Shown: in pieces, positions 16,112 to 26,442 of the stretch
How positions within the stretch are numbered: position 1 is the stretch's first letter
How the letters are laid out: every line of letters starts with the position of its first letter
The notes under the pieces: model-generated
Told to the model about the DNA's origin: nothing
The model's input: the letters and a program-made list of their open reading frames with translations, nothing else
Databases searched by the model: none
Source: Paucibacter sediminis
Lineage (GTDB): Bacteria > Pseudomonadota > Gammaproteobacteria > Burkholderiales > Burkholderiaceae_C
Length of the DNA stretch: 64,000 bases
NCBI RefSeq assembly: GCF_030254645.1
Contig: NZ_CP116346.1
Coordinates: 2,669,973-2,733,972, forward strand
Direction: 5' to 3'
Position numbers and translations under genes: made by a program

Positions 16112-18023
16112 CAAGATTCTTGTCGCCAACCGCGGCGAAATCGCCTGCCGGGTGATGCGCACGGCGCGCACGCTGGGCTATCGCAGCGTGGCCGTCTACA
16201 CCGAGCCGGACGCGGGCTCGCCCCATGTGGCGCAGGCCGACGAGGCCCTGCAGATCGGTTCCTATCTGGACATCGCGGCGATGCTGGAGGCCGCGCGCCG
16301 CACCGGCGCCGACGCCATCCATCCCGGCTACGGTTTTCTCTCCGAGCGCGCCGACTTTGCCCAGGCCTGCGCGGATGCGGGCCTGGTGTTCATCGGCCCG
16401 CCGGCGGCCAGCATCGCGGCCATGGGTAGCAAGTCGGCGGCCAAGCGGCGCATGCTGGCGGCCGGCGTGCCCTGCGTGCCCGGCTATCTGGGCGAGCAGC
16501 AGGACGAGGCCACGCTCAGCGCCGAGGCGATGAAGCTGGGTTACCCGCTGCTGGTGAAGGCCGTGGCCGGCGGCGGCGGGCGCGGCATGCGGGTGGTGCA
16601 CCGGGCCGCCGAACTGGCGGGCGCCATCGCGAGCGCGCGCCGCGAGGCCGAGAGCGCCTTTGGCGACGGCACGCTGATGCTGGAGCGCCTCATCACCGAA
16701 GGCCGCCACATCGAGATCCAGGTGTTTGCCGATGCCCGAGGGGCTTGCATCCACCTCGGCGAGCGCGACTGCACCGCGCAGCGCCGCCGCCAGAAGGTCA
16801 TCGAGGAGTCGCCCTCGCCGCTGGTGAGCCCGGCGATGCGCGCCGCCATGGGAGCCGATGCGGTGGCGGCCGCGCAGGCGGTGGGCTATGTGGGCGCGGG
16901 CACGGTCGAGTTCATCGTCGATGCCGAACTGAAGCACTACTTCCTGGAGATGAACACGCGGCTGCAGGTCGAGCACCCGGTGACCGAATGCGTCACCGGC
17001 CTGGACCTGGTGGAATGGCAGCTGCGTATCGCCGCCGGCGAGCCCCTGCCGCTCGCCCAGCAGGACGTGCAGTTCCAGGGGCATGCCATCGAGGCGCGGC
17101 TCTATGTGGAGAACCCCTACGAGGGCTTCCGGCCGCAGACCGGCCGCATCGCCTGGTGGCGGCCCGAGCTGGCGCTGCGCCCCGGGGTGCGCATCGACGC
17201 CGGCGTGGCCGAGGGCGGCGAGGTCGGGCCGCACTACGACGCCATGGTGGCCAAGTTCATCGCCCATGGGCGCGACCGCGCCGACGCGATCCGGCGCCTG
17301 CGCGCGGCGCTCGCCGATGCGCCCCTGCTGGGCATCGCCAACAACGCCTGCTTCCTGGCCGAGCTGCTGGACCACCCGGACTTCCGCCAGGCGCGCCTGC
17401 ACACCGCCTCGCTGGACGGCTGGCATTTGCCTGCCCCCGAGCCCAGCGAGTCGGATTGGCTGATCGCCGCGGCCTTGGTCTTGATGGTGCCGACGCCCGC
17501 CGCGCCGCGGCCCGCCAGCGTGGCGAGTTTCGATCTCAGCCTGCAGCAGGGAGAGCAGCGCCGCCAATGGCGCGCAACGGTCGGCGGCCACCAGTTGCGC
17601 CTGCAAGCCGGTGAACAAGTGCATGAACTCAGTCTGCTGGGCCAGGACGCCGCGGGGCGCTGGCGCATCAGTCTGGACGGCTTGCAGCGCAGCGTGATTG
17701 CCTTGCGCGACGAGCAGGCCGGCAGCCTGGAGCTCGCCGCTGGCGCCGCGGTGTTCCGTTTCCACGAGCCCTCGGCCTTCCCTGAAGCTCGGGATCTCAA
17801 CAACCCCGCCCATGCCCGCGCCCCGGTGGCCGGCCTGGTGGCGCAGGTGCTGGTGGCCGAGGGCGACAGCGTCGCCGAGGGTCAGGCCTTGCTCAGCGTC
17901 GAGGCCATGAAGATGGAGATGTGGCTCACCGCCGGGCGCGCCGGGCGCGTCAAGACCCTGCATGTGGGCCCGCGCGAATCGGTCGCGGCCGGCGCCCTGC
18001 TCGTTGAACTCGAGGACAACTGA
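16104..18023 (+). CDS. Acyl-CoA carboxylase alpha subunit (biotin carboxylase + BCCP), AtuF-like
   Basis: The 639-residue subunit carboxylates its own biotin. The biotin carboxylase module runs from MFSKILVANRGEIACR to about 445, with the ATP-grasp loop VKAVAGGGGRGMRVV and catalytic FLEMNTRLQVEHPVTE. A linker/BT-type domain follows to about 560, and the biotinyl domain at 565-637 contains VEAMKMEMW with the acceptor Lys. GGAG lies five bases before the ATG at 16104. Its stop abuts the BKACE ATG. With the beta subunit at 12375 it forms an alpha6-beta6-type carboxylase. A methylcrotonyl-CoA role cannot be excluded. Confidence 0.92.
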   Translation: MFSKILVANRGEIACRVMRTARTLGYRSVAVYTEPDAGSPHVAQADEALQIGSYLDIAAMLEAARRTGADAIHPGYGFLSERADFAQACADAGLVFIGPPAASIAAMGSKSAAKRRMLAAGVPCVPGYLGEQQDEATLSAEAMKLGYPLLVKAVAGGGGRGMRVVHRAAELAGAIASARREAESAFGDGTLMLERLITEGRHIEIQVFADARGACIHLGERDCTAQRRRQKVIEESPSPLVSPAMRAAMGADAVAAAQAVGYVGAGTVEFIVDAELKHYFLEMNTRLQVEHPVTECVTGLDLVEWQLRIAAGEPLPLAQQDVQFQGHAIEARLYVENPYEGFRPQTGRIAWWRPELALRPGVRIDAGVAEGGEVGPHYDAMVAKFIAHGRDRADAIRRLRAALADAPLLGIANNACFLAELLDHPDFRQARLHTASLDGWHLPAPEPSESDWLIAAALVLMVPTPAAPRPASVASFDLSLQQGEQRRQWRATVGGHQLRLQAGEQVHELSLLGQDAAGRWRISLDGLQRSVIALRDEQAGSLELAAGAAVFRFHEPSAFPEARDLNNPAHARAPVAGLVAQVLVAEGDSVAEGQALLSVEAMKMEMWLTAGRAGRVKTLHVGPRESVAAGALLVELEDN

Positions 18024-18887
18024 ATGGACAACAAAGCCATCCTGACCTGCGCGCTCACCGGCGTGCTCACCAACCCCAGGCAGCACCCGGTGCCGGTGAC
18101 GCCGGCGCAGATGGCCAGTGAGGCGCGCGACGCCTTCAACGCCGGTGCCTCGGTGATGCATGTGCATCTGCGCATGCAGGAGGAGGGCTTGAGCCATCTG
18201 CCCAGCTGGGACCCGGAGGTGGCCGACAGCGTCGTCTCGGCCATCCGTGCCGCCTGCCCCGGCGTCATCATCAACCTCACCACGGGGGTGATCGGCCCCG
18301 ATATCGCCGGCCCGGCGGCCTGCATACGCCGCGTGCGCCCCGAGATCGCCGCCTGCAATGCCGGCAGCCTCAACTACCTCAAGCTCAAGGACGATGGCAC
18401 TTGGGCCTGGCCGCCGATGGTGTTCGACAACCCGGTGGCCAAGGTGCAGGCCTTTCTTGACGTGATGGCCGAATGCGGCGCGCATCCCGAGTTCGAGTGC
18501 TTCGATGTCGGCATCGTGCGCGCGGTGGGCATGTACCTGAAGGCCGGCATGTACCGCGGCACGCCCGACCTCAACTTCGTCATGGGCGTGGCCTCGGGCA
18601 TGCCCTGCGACGCCGATCTGTTATCCCTGCTGCCGCGCTATCTGCCGCCCGGTGCGCTCTGGCAGACCACCCTGATCGGCCGCAGCGAGATCTGGCCGGT
18701 GCACCAGAAGACCGCCGAGCTGGGCGGCATGCTGCGCACCGGCCTGGAAGACACCTTCTACCTGCCGGACGGCGAGCGCGCCAGCGGCAATGGCGTGCTG
18801 ATCCAGGCGCTGGCGCAATGCGCCGAGCGCGCCGGCCGCGCGGTGGCCAGCCCGGCTGAGGCGCGGGTGCTGCTGGGCCTGGGCTGA
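18024..18887 (+). CDS. BKACE-family (DUF849) beta-keto acid cleavage enzyme
   Basis: This 287-residue TIM-barrel protein belongs to the family of 3-keto-5-aminohexanoate cleavage enzyme. These zinc enzymes condense a beta-keto acid with acetyl-CoA, giving acetoacetate and a new acyl-CoA. The metal site motif MHVHLRM and the segments NLTTGVIGPD and ECFDVGIVRAVGMY are clear. It follows the carboxylase alpha gene without a gap, so it belongs to the operon. HMG-CoA lyase, usual at the end of a methylcrotonyl or geranyl pathway, is absent from the window; BKACE may take its place or handle a keto-acid product. That role is inference. Confidence 0.85.
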   Translation: MDNKAILTCALTGVLTNPRQHPVPVTPAQMASEARDAFNAGASVMHVHLRMQEEGLSHLPSWDPEVADSVVSAIRAACPGVIINLTTGVIGPDIAGPAACIRRVRPEIAACNAGSLNYLKLKDDGTWAWPPMVFDNPVAKVQAFLDVMAECGAHPEFECFDVGIVRAVGMYLKAGMYRGTPDLNFVMGVASGMPCDADLLSLLPRYLPPGALWQTTLIGRSEIWPVHQKTAELGGMLRTGLEDTFYLPDGERASGNGVLIQALAQCAERAGRAVASPAEARVLLGLG

Positions 18888-18891
18888 ACGC

Positions 18892-20436
18892 TCAGCAGCG
18901 GAAGCCCGCCACCAGCCCCTGCAGGCGCTCGGCCCGTTCGCGCAGGCCCTCGGCCGCCGCCGCCGATTGCTCCACCAGGGCGGCGTTGCGCTGCGTCAGC
19001 TCGTCCAGCTGCGCCACCGCGCTGCTGACCTCGCCGAGCTCCTGGCTTTGCTGCTGGGCCGAGGCGCTGATGCCGGCGATGGTGGCGCTGACGCTGCGCA
19101 CCGATTGCACGATGTCCTGCATGGTCTGGCCCGCATCCACCACCAGGGCGGTGCCGCTGCCCACCTTGTGCACCGAGGCGCCGATCAGCTGCTTGATCTC
19201 CTTGGCGGCCTCGGCCGAGCGCGTCGCCAGGCTGCGCACCTCGGCCGCCACCACCGCGAAGCCGCGGCCCTGCTCGCCGGCGCGTGCCGCCTCCACGGCG
19301 GCGTTCAGGGCGAGGATATTGGTTTGGAACGCCAGGCCGTCGATCACGCCGACGATGTCGCCGATGCGCTTGGAGCTGGCCTGGATCTCGTCCATGGTCT
19401 GCACCACCTGGGCCACCACCTCGCCGCCGCGCGTGGCCACCCGGCTGGCGTCGCTGGCCAGCGCGCGGGCCGTTTGCGCATCGGCAGCGCTGCGCTGCAC
19501 CTTGTCGCTCAGCAGGGCCATGCAGGCGCTGGTCTGCTGCAGGCTGGAGGCGCTGTGCTCGCTGCGTTCGCTCAGGTCCTGGTTGCCGCTGGCAATGTCC
19601 TGCGAGGCGGCATGCAGGCCGGCGGTGGTGTCGCGCACCTCGCCCACCAGGCCGGCCAGGCTTTGCTGCATGCGCGCCAGCGCCAGCAGCATCTGCGCGG
19701 CCTCGTCGTCGCCCTGCGGCACGATCGCCACGCTGAGGTCGCCGGCGGCAATGCGTTCGGCGGCGGCGCGCGCGGCGCCGATGGCGCGCACCACCGAGCG
19801 GGTGGTGAGCAGCAGCACCGCCAGGCACAGCGCCAGGCAGACGCTCAGCCCCAGCGTCAGCACCCAGCGCGTGTGGCGGGCGCGCGCCTCCAGCGCCGCG
19901 CGCGCCTCGTCGGCCTGGGCCGCGCTGACGCGCACCAGGGTCTGCAGCGCGGCCTGGGCGCGCTGCACCGCGGGCAGCACCGGCTGCATGGCGCGGTTGC
20001 CCTCGGCCGGGGTGAGCAGGCGCTCCTCCAGCACTTCCTTCATCACCGGCTCGAAACCGCTGCGGTAGCCGCGCAGGCCGGCCTCCAGCTCGGCCAGCGC
20101 GGCACCGCTTTCCGCGTCGGGCCGCAGCGCGCGCAGGCTGGCGAGCAGGCCCTCGGCCTCGCGCCAGCTGGCCCGCCACAGCTGCTCATGGCGCTGCGCC
20201 TCGCTGAGCAGCTCGTAGCTGATCAGCATGTTCTTCTCGTGCATGAAGAGCGTGCCGAGCGCGGCCTTGAGTTCGCCGGCCTGGCGCGCCTGCACCTGGG
20301 GGCGGGTGAAGAAGGCTTCGGTGGCCTGCTCGCTGGCGCGCAGGCTCAGCTGCGCATAGAGCGCCAGGCCGGCCATGCACAGGCCCACGAAGGCGGCGGC
20401 CAGGATGAGGCGCTTGCGGATGCTGAGGCTGGGCAT
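18892..20436 (-). CDS. Methyl-accepting chemotaxis protein
   Basis: This 514-residue receptor has a TM helix at 6-28, a helical periplasmic sensor domain (about 30-185, four-helix-bundle style), a second TM helix near 192-212, HAMP, and a signalling domain whose hairpin tip reads [20 protein letters not shown]. No C-terminal NWETF-like tether is present; it ends in [10 protein letters not shown]. The start at 20436 ([10 protein letters not shown]) puts a basic stretch ahead of TM1. An in-frame ATG at 20466 is possible, and neither has a clear ribosome-binding site. The ligand is unknown. It converges with the BKACE gene, four bases apart. Confidence 0.9.
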   Translation of the reverse strand: MPSLSIRKRLILAAAFVGLCMAGLALYAQLSLRASEQATEAFFTRPQVQARQAGELKAALGTLFMHEKNMLISYELLSEAQRHEQLWRASWREAEGLLASLRALRPDAESGAALAELEAGLRGYRSGFEPVMKEVLEERLLTPAEGNRAMQPVLPAVQRAQAALQTLVRVSAAQADEARAALEARARHTRWVLTLGLSVCLALCLAVLLLTTRSVVRAIGAARAAAERIAAGDLSVAIVPQGDDEAAQMLLALARMQQSLAGLVGEVRDTTAGLHAASQDIASGNQDLSERSEHSASSLQQTSACMALLSDKVQRSAADAQTARALASDASRVATRGGEVVAQVVQTMDEIQASSKRIGDIVGVIDGLAFQTNILALNAAVEAARAGEQGRGFAVVAAEVRSLATRSAEAAKEIKQLIGASVHKVGSGTALVVDAGQTMQDIVQSVRSVSATIAGISASAQQQSQELGEVSSAVAQLDELTQRNAALVEQSAAAAEGLRERAERLQGLVAGFRC

Positions 20437-20533
20437 GGTGGTGAGGTCGGCAAATTGAATGAACATGCCGGCACCATGCCGCGCCACTGTGTGAGCCTCA
20501 TGACAAACCCCAGGGTCTGCCCCGGGATGTGAC

Positions 20534-21499
20534 TTATTGCTCGTCTTCCGCCACCGGACCACCGCGTTGCGGCGTCTTGGTCTTGCGCTTGCGCGCGGCA
20601 ATCTTTTCCAGGCGCTGCTGGTCGGCCAGTGCCGCGGCGGCCGCCCAGGCGGCGAACTGCTCCGGCGTCTCCAGCGTGATGCGGCCCAGCAGGCCCTGGC
20701 GGAATTCGTAGATCAGCACCTCGGCGGCCTTTTGCAGGCTGACGCGCCCGCCGCCCAGCATGGCGCCGCGCTTGCGGCCAATCGCGGTGAGCAGGCCCTC
20801 GTCGTCCAGTTCGCCGCCGTCGACGCTGCTGGCGAGCTTGTAGCGCTCCTCCACCCGGCCGGCGTATTCGGCGCGCAGATAGTGCAGCAGTTCCAGCGCC
20901 ACCTCGGCCTCGTCAAAGGCATTGCGGCCCACCGCACCGCTGGCGGCGAGGTTGTAGCCGGCCTGCTCGATGCTGATGCGGGGCCACAGCATGCCGGGGG
21001 TGTCGAACAGGTAGACGTCCTGGTCCAGCACGATCTTCTGCTCCACCTTGGTGATGCCGGGCTCGTCGCCGGTCTTGGCCGAGCGCTTGCCCACCAGGGT
21101 GTTGATGAGGGTGGACTTGCCCACATTGGGGATGCCGCAGATCAGCACGCGCAGCGGCTTGGCCATGCCGCCGCGGTTCGGCGCCAGCTCGCGGCAGGCG
21201 GCCACCAGCGCCTTGGCGGGCGCCACCATGGCGGTGTCCAGCGCGATCGCGCGGGTGGCGGGCAGGGCGTTGTAATGGGCCAGCCACAAGGCGGTGCGCG
21301 CCGGGTCGGCGAGGTCCTGCTTGTTGAGCAGCTTGAGGGTGGGTTTGCTGTCGGTCAGCTCGGCCAGCAGGGGGTTGGCGCTGGCGCCCGGGCAGCGCGC
21401 GTCGAGCAGCTCGATCACCACGTCGATGCCGCCCTTCATGCGCTCCTTGATCGCATTCCGGGTCGTGTTCATATGCCCGGGGAACCATTGAATCGCCAT
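20534..21499 (-). CDS. ylqF: Ribosome biogenesis GTPase YlqF/RbgA
   Basis: This 321-residue GTPase is circularly permuted, as in the YlqF/YawG family: G4 NKQD at 59-62 precedes G1 GIPNVGKST at 122-130 and G3 DTPG at 166-169. It opens with the family hallmark [19 protein letters not shown]. In Bacillus the protein matures the 50S subunit; the proteobacterial role is less studied. The C-terminus is Lys/Arg-rich ([13 protein letters not shown]), suited to rRNA binding. It is flanked by unrelated signalling genes on the same strand, with about 65 bp to the histidine kinase. Confidence 0.94.
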   Translation of the reverse strand: MAIQWFPGHMNTTRNAIKERMKGGIDVVIELLDARCPGASANPLLAELTDSKPTLKLLNKQDLADPARTALWLAHYNALPATRAIALDTAMVAPAKALVAACRELAPNRGGMAKPLRVLICGIPNVGKSTLINTLVGKRSAKTGDEPGITKVEQKIVLDQDVYLFDTPGMLWPRISIEQAGYNLAASGAVGRNAFDEAEVALELLHYLRAEYAGRVEERYKLASSVDGGELDDEGLLTAIGRKRGAMLGGGRVSLQKAAEVLIYEFRQGLLGRITLETPEQFAAWAAAAALADQQRLEKIAARKRKTKTPQRGGPVAEDEQ

Positions 21500-21564
21500 C
21501 TCGTCTGTGCTCGCTGTGCTGCTGCTATCGAAGTCCGCATTGTCCCGGACTTGGGCGCCCGGGC

Positions 21565-24420
21565 TCAGGAAAAGCGTTCGGGCGCGGCCAGGCGCGCATC
21601 CAGCGGCTGTTCGGGCGCGCTCAGCGGCAGTTGCAGCACGAAGCAGCAGCCGCCGCCGGGGGCGGCCTCGACCTGGATCTCGCCGCCGAACAGGCTCTTC
21701 ACGATGTTGTAGCTGATCGACAGCCCCAGGCCGCTGCCGCCCTGGCCCAGCTTGGTGGTGAAGAAGGGCTCGAAGATGCGGTGCAGGTGCTCGGCACTGA
21801 TGCCGCGGCCGTTGTCGCTGAAGCGCAGCTCCACCCAGCCGGGCCGGGCCGGCGCGGCCGTCAGCAGCATGCGGCCGCGGCTGCGGCCTTCGAAGGCATG
21901 CAGCAGCGCGTTGTTGATCAGGTTGGTGAGCACCTGGCCGAAGGGGCCGGGGTAGGCGTCCATGCGGATGCCCTCGGGGATCTCCAGCGCAATCGCATGG
22001 CCGCTCTTGCGGATCGCGCCCATCATGGTGGCGACGATGTCCTGGCTGGTGTGCGCGAGGTCGAACACGCGGCGCTGCTCGGTGGTGCGGTCGGCCGCCA
22101 CCTGCTTGAAGCTGGCGACCAGGGCCGCGGCGGTGCTGAGGCCGCGCGCGATCAGCTGCGAGGCCGAGCTGGCATCGGCCAGATAGCTCATCAGGGCCGA
22201 GCGCCGCAGGCTGTTGTCCTGCGCGGCCTGGGTGACTTCCTCGCTGCGCTGCTGCAGGGTGGAGGCCATCAGCAGGCTGTTGCCGATCGGCGTGTTGAGC
22301 TCATGCGCCACGCCGGCCACCAGGGCGCCCAGCGCCGCCAGCTTCTCCTGTGCCACCAGCTGGGCCTGGGCATCCTTCAGGTGCCGGTAGGCGCTGGCGT
22401 TGTCCAGCGCGATCGCGGTATAGGCGCACAGGCTGCGGAAGATCAGCCACTCGTGTTCGGCATAGGCATTGGCATGCGGGGACTGCAGCGTCATCACGCC
22501 CAGCACGCGCTCGCCCACCATCAGCGGCGCGAACAGGGCGCTGAGGGTGCGCATGGTGCCGGGCACCTGGCTGGGGTCGCTGCCGTCGGCGGCCAGGTGC
22601 ACCGACAGCTCGCGCCGCTCGCGCACGCAGCGCGCCGAGTTGGAATGCGGGTCGTTCAGCGCGACGCGCTCGCTGGGCAGGCGCTGGCCGTTTTCCATGT
22701 CGAACACCGAGGTCAGGGCCAGGCCGTCGGCATCCATCAGGTAGACGCAGAAACCCGCGGCATCGAGCAGGGCGTGCACATGGCGGTGCAGGGTCAGGAA
22801 CACCGATTCGGCATCCAGGTGGGCGGTGATCTCCTGGCCGATCGCGCCGAGCCGCTCCAGCGTCACGCTGGTGCGCTGCAGCAGGGCGGCGCGCTTGGCC
22901 TCGGCCTCGGCCATCTGCTTGTGGTGGGCCGCCTCGGCACGCGCGTTCTCGGTCATGTGGCGCAGCTGCAGGGCCATCAGGCGCTGGTGGGCCACCTGGC
23001 TGTGCAGGCGCTCGCGCGTGGCCACCGATTGTTCGGAGGCGGCGTAGGCCTCGGCATGGCGGCCGGCCTGCGCATAGGCCTGGCCCAGGTCGCTGAGCAG
23101 ATCGGCCGAGGCCTGGTAGCCGGCGATGCGGCCGGCCACCTGCAGGGCCTGCTCCAGATGCTCGAGCGCGCTGGTCTCGGGCTGCCGGCCCTGCCGCGCC
23201 AGCTGGCCGCTGATCGCCGCCAGCACCTGGCGGGCCTCCACCTGCTGGTCGTCCAGGCCGGCCTTCACCGCCTGCTGCAAGGCCTCCTGCGCGACCCGCC
23301 CGGCGGCCTCGAGCTGGCCCAGCTGCAGCAGGGCCTTGGCCTTGCCGCACTGCATTTCGAGCTGCAGGTCGCCGCCCTGCGGGCCGCTGGAGCGCTGCTC
23401 CAGCATCAGATAGCAGTCCAGCGCCTGCTGGTAGGCGCCGCGGTCCAGCGCCAGATCGGCGCGGTACTTCAACGCCACGGCGTAGTTGCGCGAGGCCTCC
23501 AGCGGCTTGAGCGTCTGCAGCGCTTCTTCCAGCAGGGCCTCGGCCAGATCCAGGCGCTGCAGGCGGCGCAGCGTCTCGCCCATCTGGCTCAGGCAGGCAC
23601 CGACGCTGGCGGGCCAGCCGGTGGGGCGCGCCAGCTCGAGGGCGCGCTGCACCCACTCGAGCGCGGTGTCGTGGTCGTTCAGGCTGGTGAAGGCGTTGCC
23701 GATATTGCCGGCCGCGGTGATGGCGTTGTGCAGCTGGCCGCTCTTGAGGGCCGCCTCGAAGCCGCGGTTGAAATGCTGGATTGCACCGGCATAGTCGCTG
23801 GCGCGGTAGGCGCAGCTGCCGAAGAACAGGTGCACGCCCGCGGCGGCCGGCGCGCGCAGCCCGGGCAGCAGGGCGGTGAAGCGTTCGGACCAGCGCTGCT
23901 CGGCGGCGCGCAGTTCGCGGAAGGACTGGTAGCGCCCCAGCGTGGCTTCCAGGATGAGCTGGCGTTCCTCGTCGCCAGCGGCCTGGGCCAGCACGATGCC
24001 CTGCTCGAGCACGGCATCGCGCGCCTGCGTCTGGCCCTGGTTGGCCAGCACCAGGGCCTGCACCCAGCAGCCATCGACCATGCCGCAGCGATCGCCCTGC
24101 TTGTTGAACTCGCTCGTCGCGGCCTGCGCCTCAAGCAAGGCGGCCGGCAGCTCGGCCTGCAGGCGCAGGCATTCGGCCTGCAGCAGGCGCAGCCGCGGCT
24201 GCAAGCCGGCGCGCTCGGCGGCATGCTCGGGGGCGGCGGCGAGCCGGTGCGCGATGTCATCGGCCAGCTGGCGCGCGCGCGCGGTGTCGCGTTCGCGCAG
24301 CTGCCAAGCCAGGATCAGCTCGGTGCGCAGGGCCGCGCCCTTGGGCGCCTGCTCCAGCATGGCCTGGAGGCGGGCGACTTCGTCGTCCGGCTCGAACAGG
24401 CGCACGCGGCTGGGATCCAT
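21565..24420 (-). CDS. TPR-GAF sensor histidine kinase (soluble)
   Basis: This 951-residue protein has no transmembrane segment. Residues 40-480 are tandem TPR-like helical repeats (for example YAGAIQHFNRGFEAALKSGQ and YAVALKYRADLALDRGAYQQ). A GAF domain lies at about 520-670 and is followed by a long helix. The kinase part has the H-box GVAHELNTPIGNS near 705, N-box NLINNALLHAF, DNGRGIS and GLGLSISYNIV. All catalytic boxes are intact. No response regulator is adjacent. The architecture suggests cytosolic sensing through a protein partner (TPR) and a small ligand or redox signal (GAF). The ATG at 24420 was preferred over the frame opening at 24459. Confidence 0.88.
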   Translation of the reverse strand: MDPSRVRLFEPDDEVARLQAMLEQAPKGAALRTELILAWQLRERDTARARQLADDIAHRLAAAPEHAAERAGLQPRLRLLQAECLRLQAELPAALLEAQAATSEFNKQGDRCGMVDGCWVQALVLANQGQTQARDAVLEQGIVLAQAAGDEERQLILEATLGRYQSFRELRAAEQRWSERFTALLPGLRAPAAAGVHLFFGSCAYRASDYAGAIQHFNRGFEAALKSGQLHNAITAAGNIGNAFTSLNDHDTALEWVQRALELARPTGWPASVGACLSQMGETLRRLQRLDLAEALLEEALQTLKPLEASRNYAVALKYRADLALDRGAYQQALDCYLMLEQRSSGPQGGDLQLEMQCGKAKALLQLGQLEAAGRVAQEALQQAVKAGLDDQQVEARQVLAAISGQLARQGRQPETSALEHLEQALQVAGRIAGYQASADLLSDLGQAYAQAGRHAEAYAASEQSVATRERLHSQVAHQRLMALQLRHMTENARAEAAHHKQMAEAEAKRAALLQRTSVTLERLGAIGQEITAHLDAESVFLTLHRHVHALLDAAGFCVYLMDADGLALTSVFDMENGQRLPSERVALNDPHSNSARCVRERRELSVHLAADGSDPSQVPGTMRTLSALFAPLMVGERVLGVMTLQSPHANAYAEHEWLIFRSLCAYTAIALDNASAYRHLKDAQAQLVAQEKLAALGALVAGVAHELNTPIGNSLLMASTLQQRSEEVTQAAQDNSLRRSALMSYLADASSASQLIARGLSTAAALVASFKQVAADRTTEQRRVFDLAHTSQDIVATMMGAIRKSGHAIALEIPEGIRMDAYPGPFGQVLTNLINNALLHAFEGRSRGRMLLTAAPARPGWVELRFSDNGRGISAEHLHRIFEPFFTTKLGQGGSGLGLSISYNIVKSLFGGEIQVEAAPGGGCCFVLQLPLSAPEQPLDARLAAPERFS

Positions 24421-24557
24421 GGCTGATACGCAGGAGTGGAGCACGCATGATGCGGCCAAAGCGCTGCGCTGCGTCGATCAGCCCGCCCGCCCGCTGCCGG
24501 CGGCGGGCGCGGTTGTGGCTTATTTCATGATTGCGCGCGGCGTCGCCCGGGAGTCAC

Positions 24558-26195
24558 TCAGGCGGCGCGCTGCAAGCCCGCCTTGGCGGCACGCCGCAGG
24601 GCCACCGCGTCGGGCGCGGCGCGCTGCTCGTGGCCGCGCAGCCTGAACACGCTGACCGAATCCTCCACCGCCTGGGCCTGTTCGTTCAGGCCCATGGCCG
24701 AGGCCGACACCTCCTCCACCAGCGCGGCGTTCTGCTGCGTCAGCGTGTCGAGCTGGGCCACCGCGCTGTTGATCTGCTCCACGCCCAGCATCTGCTCGCC
24801 CATGCCATGGCTGATGCGGCTGATCAGCTGGTGCATATCGTCCACCGCATGCTGCATCTCGCCCATCGCCTGCTGGGCCTGCTGGACCTGCTGGCCACCC
24901 TCGGCGACGCGCTCGCTGGACTCGGCGATCAGGCCGCGTACCTCGCGGGCGGCGGTGCTGGTGCGCTGGGCCAGCGCGCGCACCTCGGACGCCACCACCG
25001 CAAAGCCACGCCCCTGCTCGCCGGCGCGTGCGGCTTCCACCGCGGCATTGAGCGCCAGGATATTGGTCTGGAAGGCGATGCTGTCGACCACCTGGATGAT
25101 GTCGGCGATGCGCGCCGAGGCCGAGCTGATGCTCTCCATGCTGCGCGCCACCGCGGCCACCGCCTGGTTGCTGTTGCTGCTCACCGCCAGCGCGGCGGCG
25201 GCATGCCGGGCCGCGCTCTGCGCCATCTCGGTGCTGGCGCGTATGGTGCTGGTGATCTGCTCCATCGACGAGGCGGTCTGCTGCAGATTGCTGGCCTGCG
25301 TCTCGGTGCGCGCCGACAGATCGGCATTGCCCTCGGAGATCGCCTGCGTGCCATGGTGCAGCTCGGTCACGCCGACGCGCGCGTCGCGCACGATGGACAT
25401 CAGGTTCACGTTCAGCTGGGCCAGCGCGCGCGCGATCTGGCCCACTTCGTCGCGGCGTTGCTCGCTGAGGCTCTGGGTCAGGTCGCCCGCGGCCATGCGG
25501 TTGGCAAAGCTCACCAGCTTGCGCAGCGGTGCGATCGCCAGGCCGGCCAGATAGCTGCCGCCCAGCCAGGCGCACAGCGCCGCGACGGCGAGGCCCCAGA
25601 GCCAGCGCGGTGCACCGGGCAGCGGCAGGCTGGCCAGGCCGAAGCCCAGCAGGGCCGGCAGCGCCATCAGCAGGCGCATGCGGCCCGCCAGGCCCGGCTG
25701 CAGGCGGCGGCGCAGCTGCCCCAGCGAGGTCATGTTCACCAGCAGACCTTCGTGCAGGCCCTGCGTGAGCCGGCCCTGGGCGGCCTGCGCCCGCATGCCG
25801 GCATAGAGCTGCTCGGCCGCCGCGGTGGCCGCGGCGCTGGCCTCGGTGCGCACCGACATATAGCCGTTGGGCCGGCCGCGTTCGTCCAGCAGCGGCGTGA
25901 CGTTGGCCTGCACCCAGTAGTAGTCGCCGTTCTTGCGGCGGTTCTTCACCAGTGCCGACCAGGGCTGGCCGCCCTGGATGGTGGCCCACATGTCGCGGAA
26001 GGCCTCGCTGGGCATGTCCGGGTGGCGTATCAGGTTGTGGGGCTGACCCAGCAGTTCCTCGCGCGTATAGCCGCTGACCTCGATGAAGGCCTCGTTGCAA
26101 TACAGGATGCGGCCCTGCAGGTCCGTGGTCGAGACCAGCGTCTCGCCCTTGGGGAAGGGATATTCCCGCTGGCTTACCGGCGTGTTGACTCTCAT
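24558..26195 (-). CDS. Aer-like PAS chemoreceptor
   Basis: This 545-residue receptor starts with a cytoplasmic PAS domain (about 15-120, [20 protein letters not shown] and [20 protein letters not shown]), as in Aer energy-taxis receptors that bind FAD. Two close hydrophobic segments at about 168-215 anchor it without a periplasmic domain. HAMP and the signalling helices follow, with tip [26 protein letters not shown] lies shortly before the ATG at 26195. Aerotaxis or redox taxis is the likely role; the FAD-binding residues were not checked one by one. A double hairpin at 26361-26442 separates it from the TonB-like gene upstream on the same strand. Confidence 0.92.
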   Translation of the reverse strand: MRVNTPVSQREYPFPKGETLVSTTDLQGRILYCNEAFIEVSGYTREELLGQPHNLIRHPDMPSEAFRDMWATIQGGQPWSALVKNRRKNGDYYWVQANVTPLLDERGRPNGYMSVRTEASAAATAAAEQLYAGMRAQAAQGRLTQGLHEGLLVNMTSLGQLRRRLQPGLAGRMRLLMALPALLGFGLASLPLPGAPRWLWGLAVAALCAWLGGSYLAGLAIAPLRKLVSFANRMAAGDLTQSLSEQRRDEVGQIARALAQLNVNLMSIVRDARVGVTELHHGTQAISEGNADLSARTETQASNLQQTASSMEQITSTIRASTEMAQSAARHAAAALAVSSNSNQAVAAVARSMESISSASARIADIIQVVDSIAFQTNILALNAAVEAARAGEQGRGFAVVASEVRALAQRTSTAAREVRGLIAESSERVAEGGQQVQQAQQAMGEMQHAVDDMHQLISRISHGMGEQMLGVEQINSAVAQLDTLTQQNAALVEEVSASAMGLNEQAQAVEDSVSVFRLRGHEQRAAPDAVALRRAAKAGLQRAA

Positions 26196-26360
26196 GACAC
26201 CTCCGCTTGTGCCGCCGATCCGTCCCTGTGGGGTCGATGGCTGTCCTTGCGATGGCGGGGCGCTCTGATGGCACCGTGTCCGCTACATCGACTCTAGCAA
26301 GCGAGGCCTGGCGTGTCAGTGCATTCCTTGATTTAGGTCATGCAGATGGATGAAATGCAG

Positions 26361-26442
26361 AAGGCCCTGCGGAGCAGGGCCTTTCGTGGGCCTGAGTCAG
26401 GCTTCGCACATGCCGCAGGGCATGTGCGAAGTCCTGACTCAG
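26361..26442. terminator. Double hairpin terminator after the TonB-like gene
   Basis: Two stems lie back to back. AAGGCCCTGC (26361-26370) pairs with GCAGGGCCTT (26374-26383). CTGAGTCAGG plus TTCGCACATGCC (26392-26414) pairs with GGCATGTGCGAA plus CCTGACTCAG (26419-26442), broken only by C opposite GT. The second stem contains the stop codon and last codon region of the TonB-like gene. U-tracts are short on either strand, so termination may need both stems. Confidence 0.65.

Noticed and set aside
24421-24557. GC-rich stem GCCCGCC/GGCGGGC near 24480-24510 as a terminator
   Set aside because: No U-tract follows on either strand, and such stems arise easily at this base composition.
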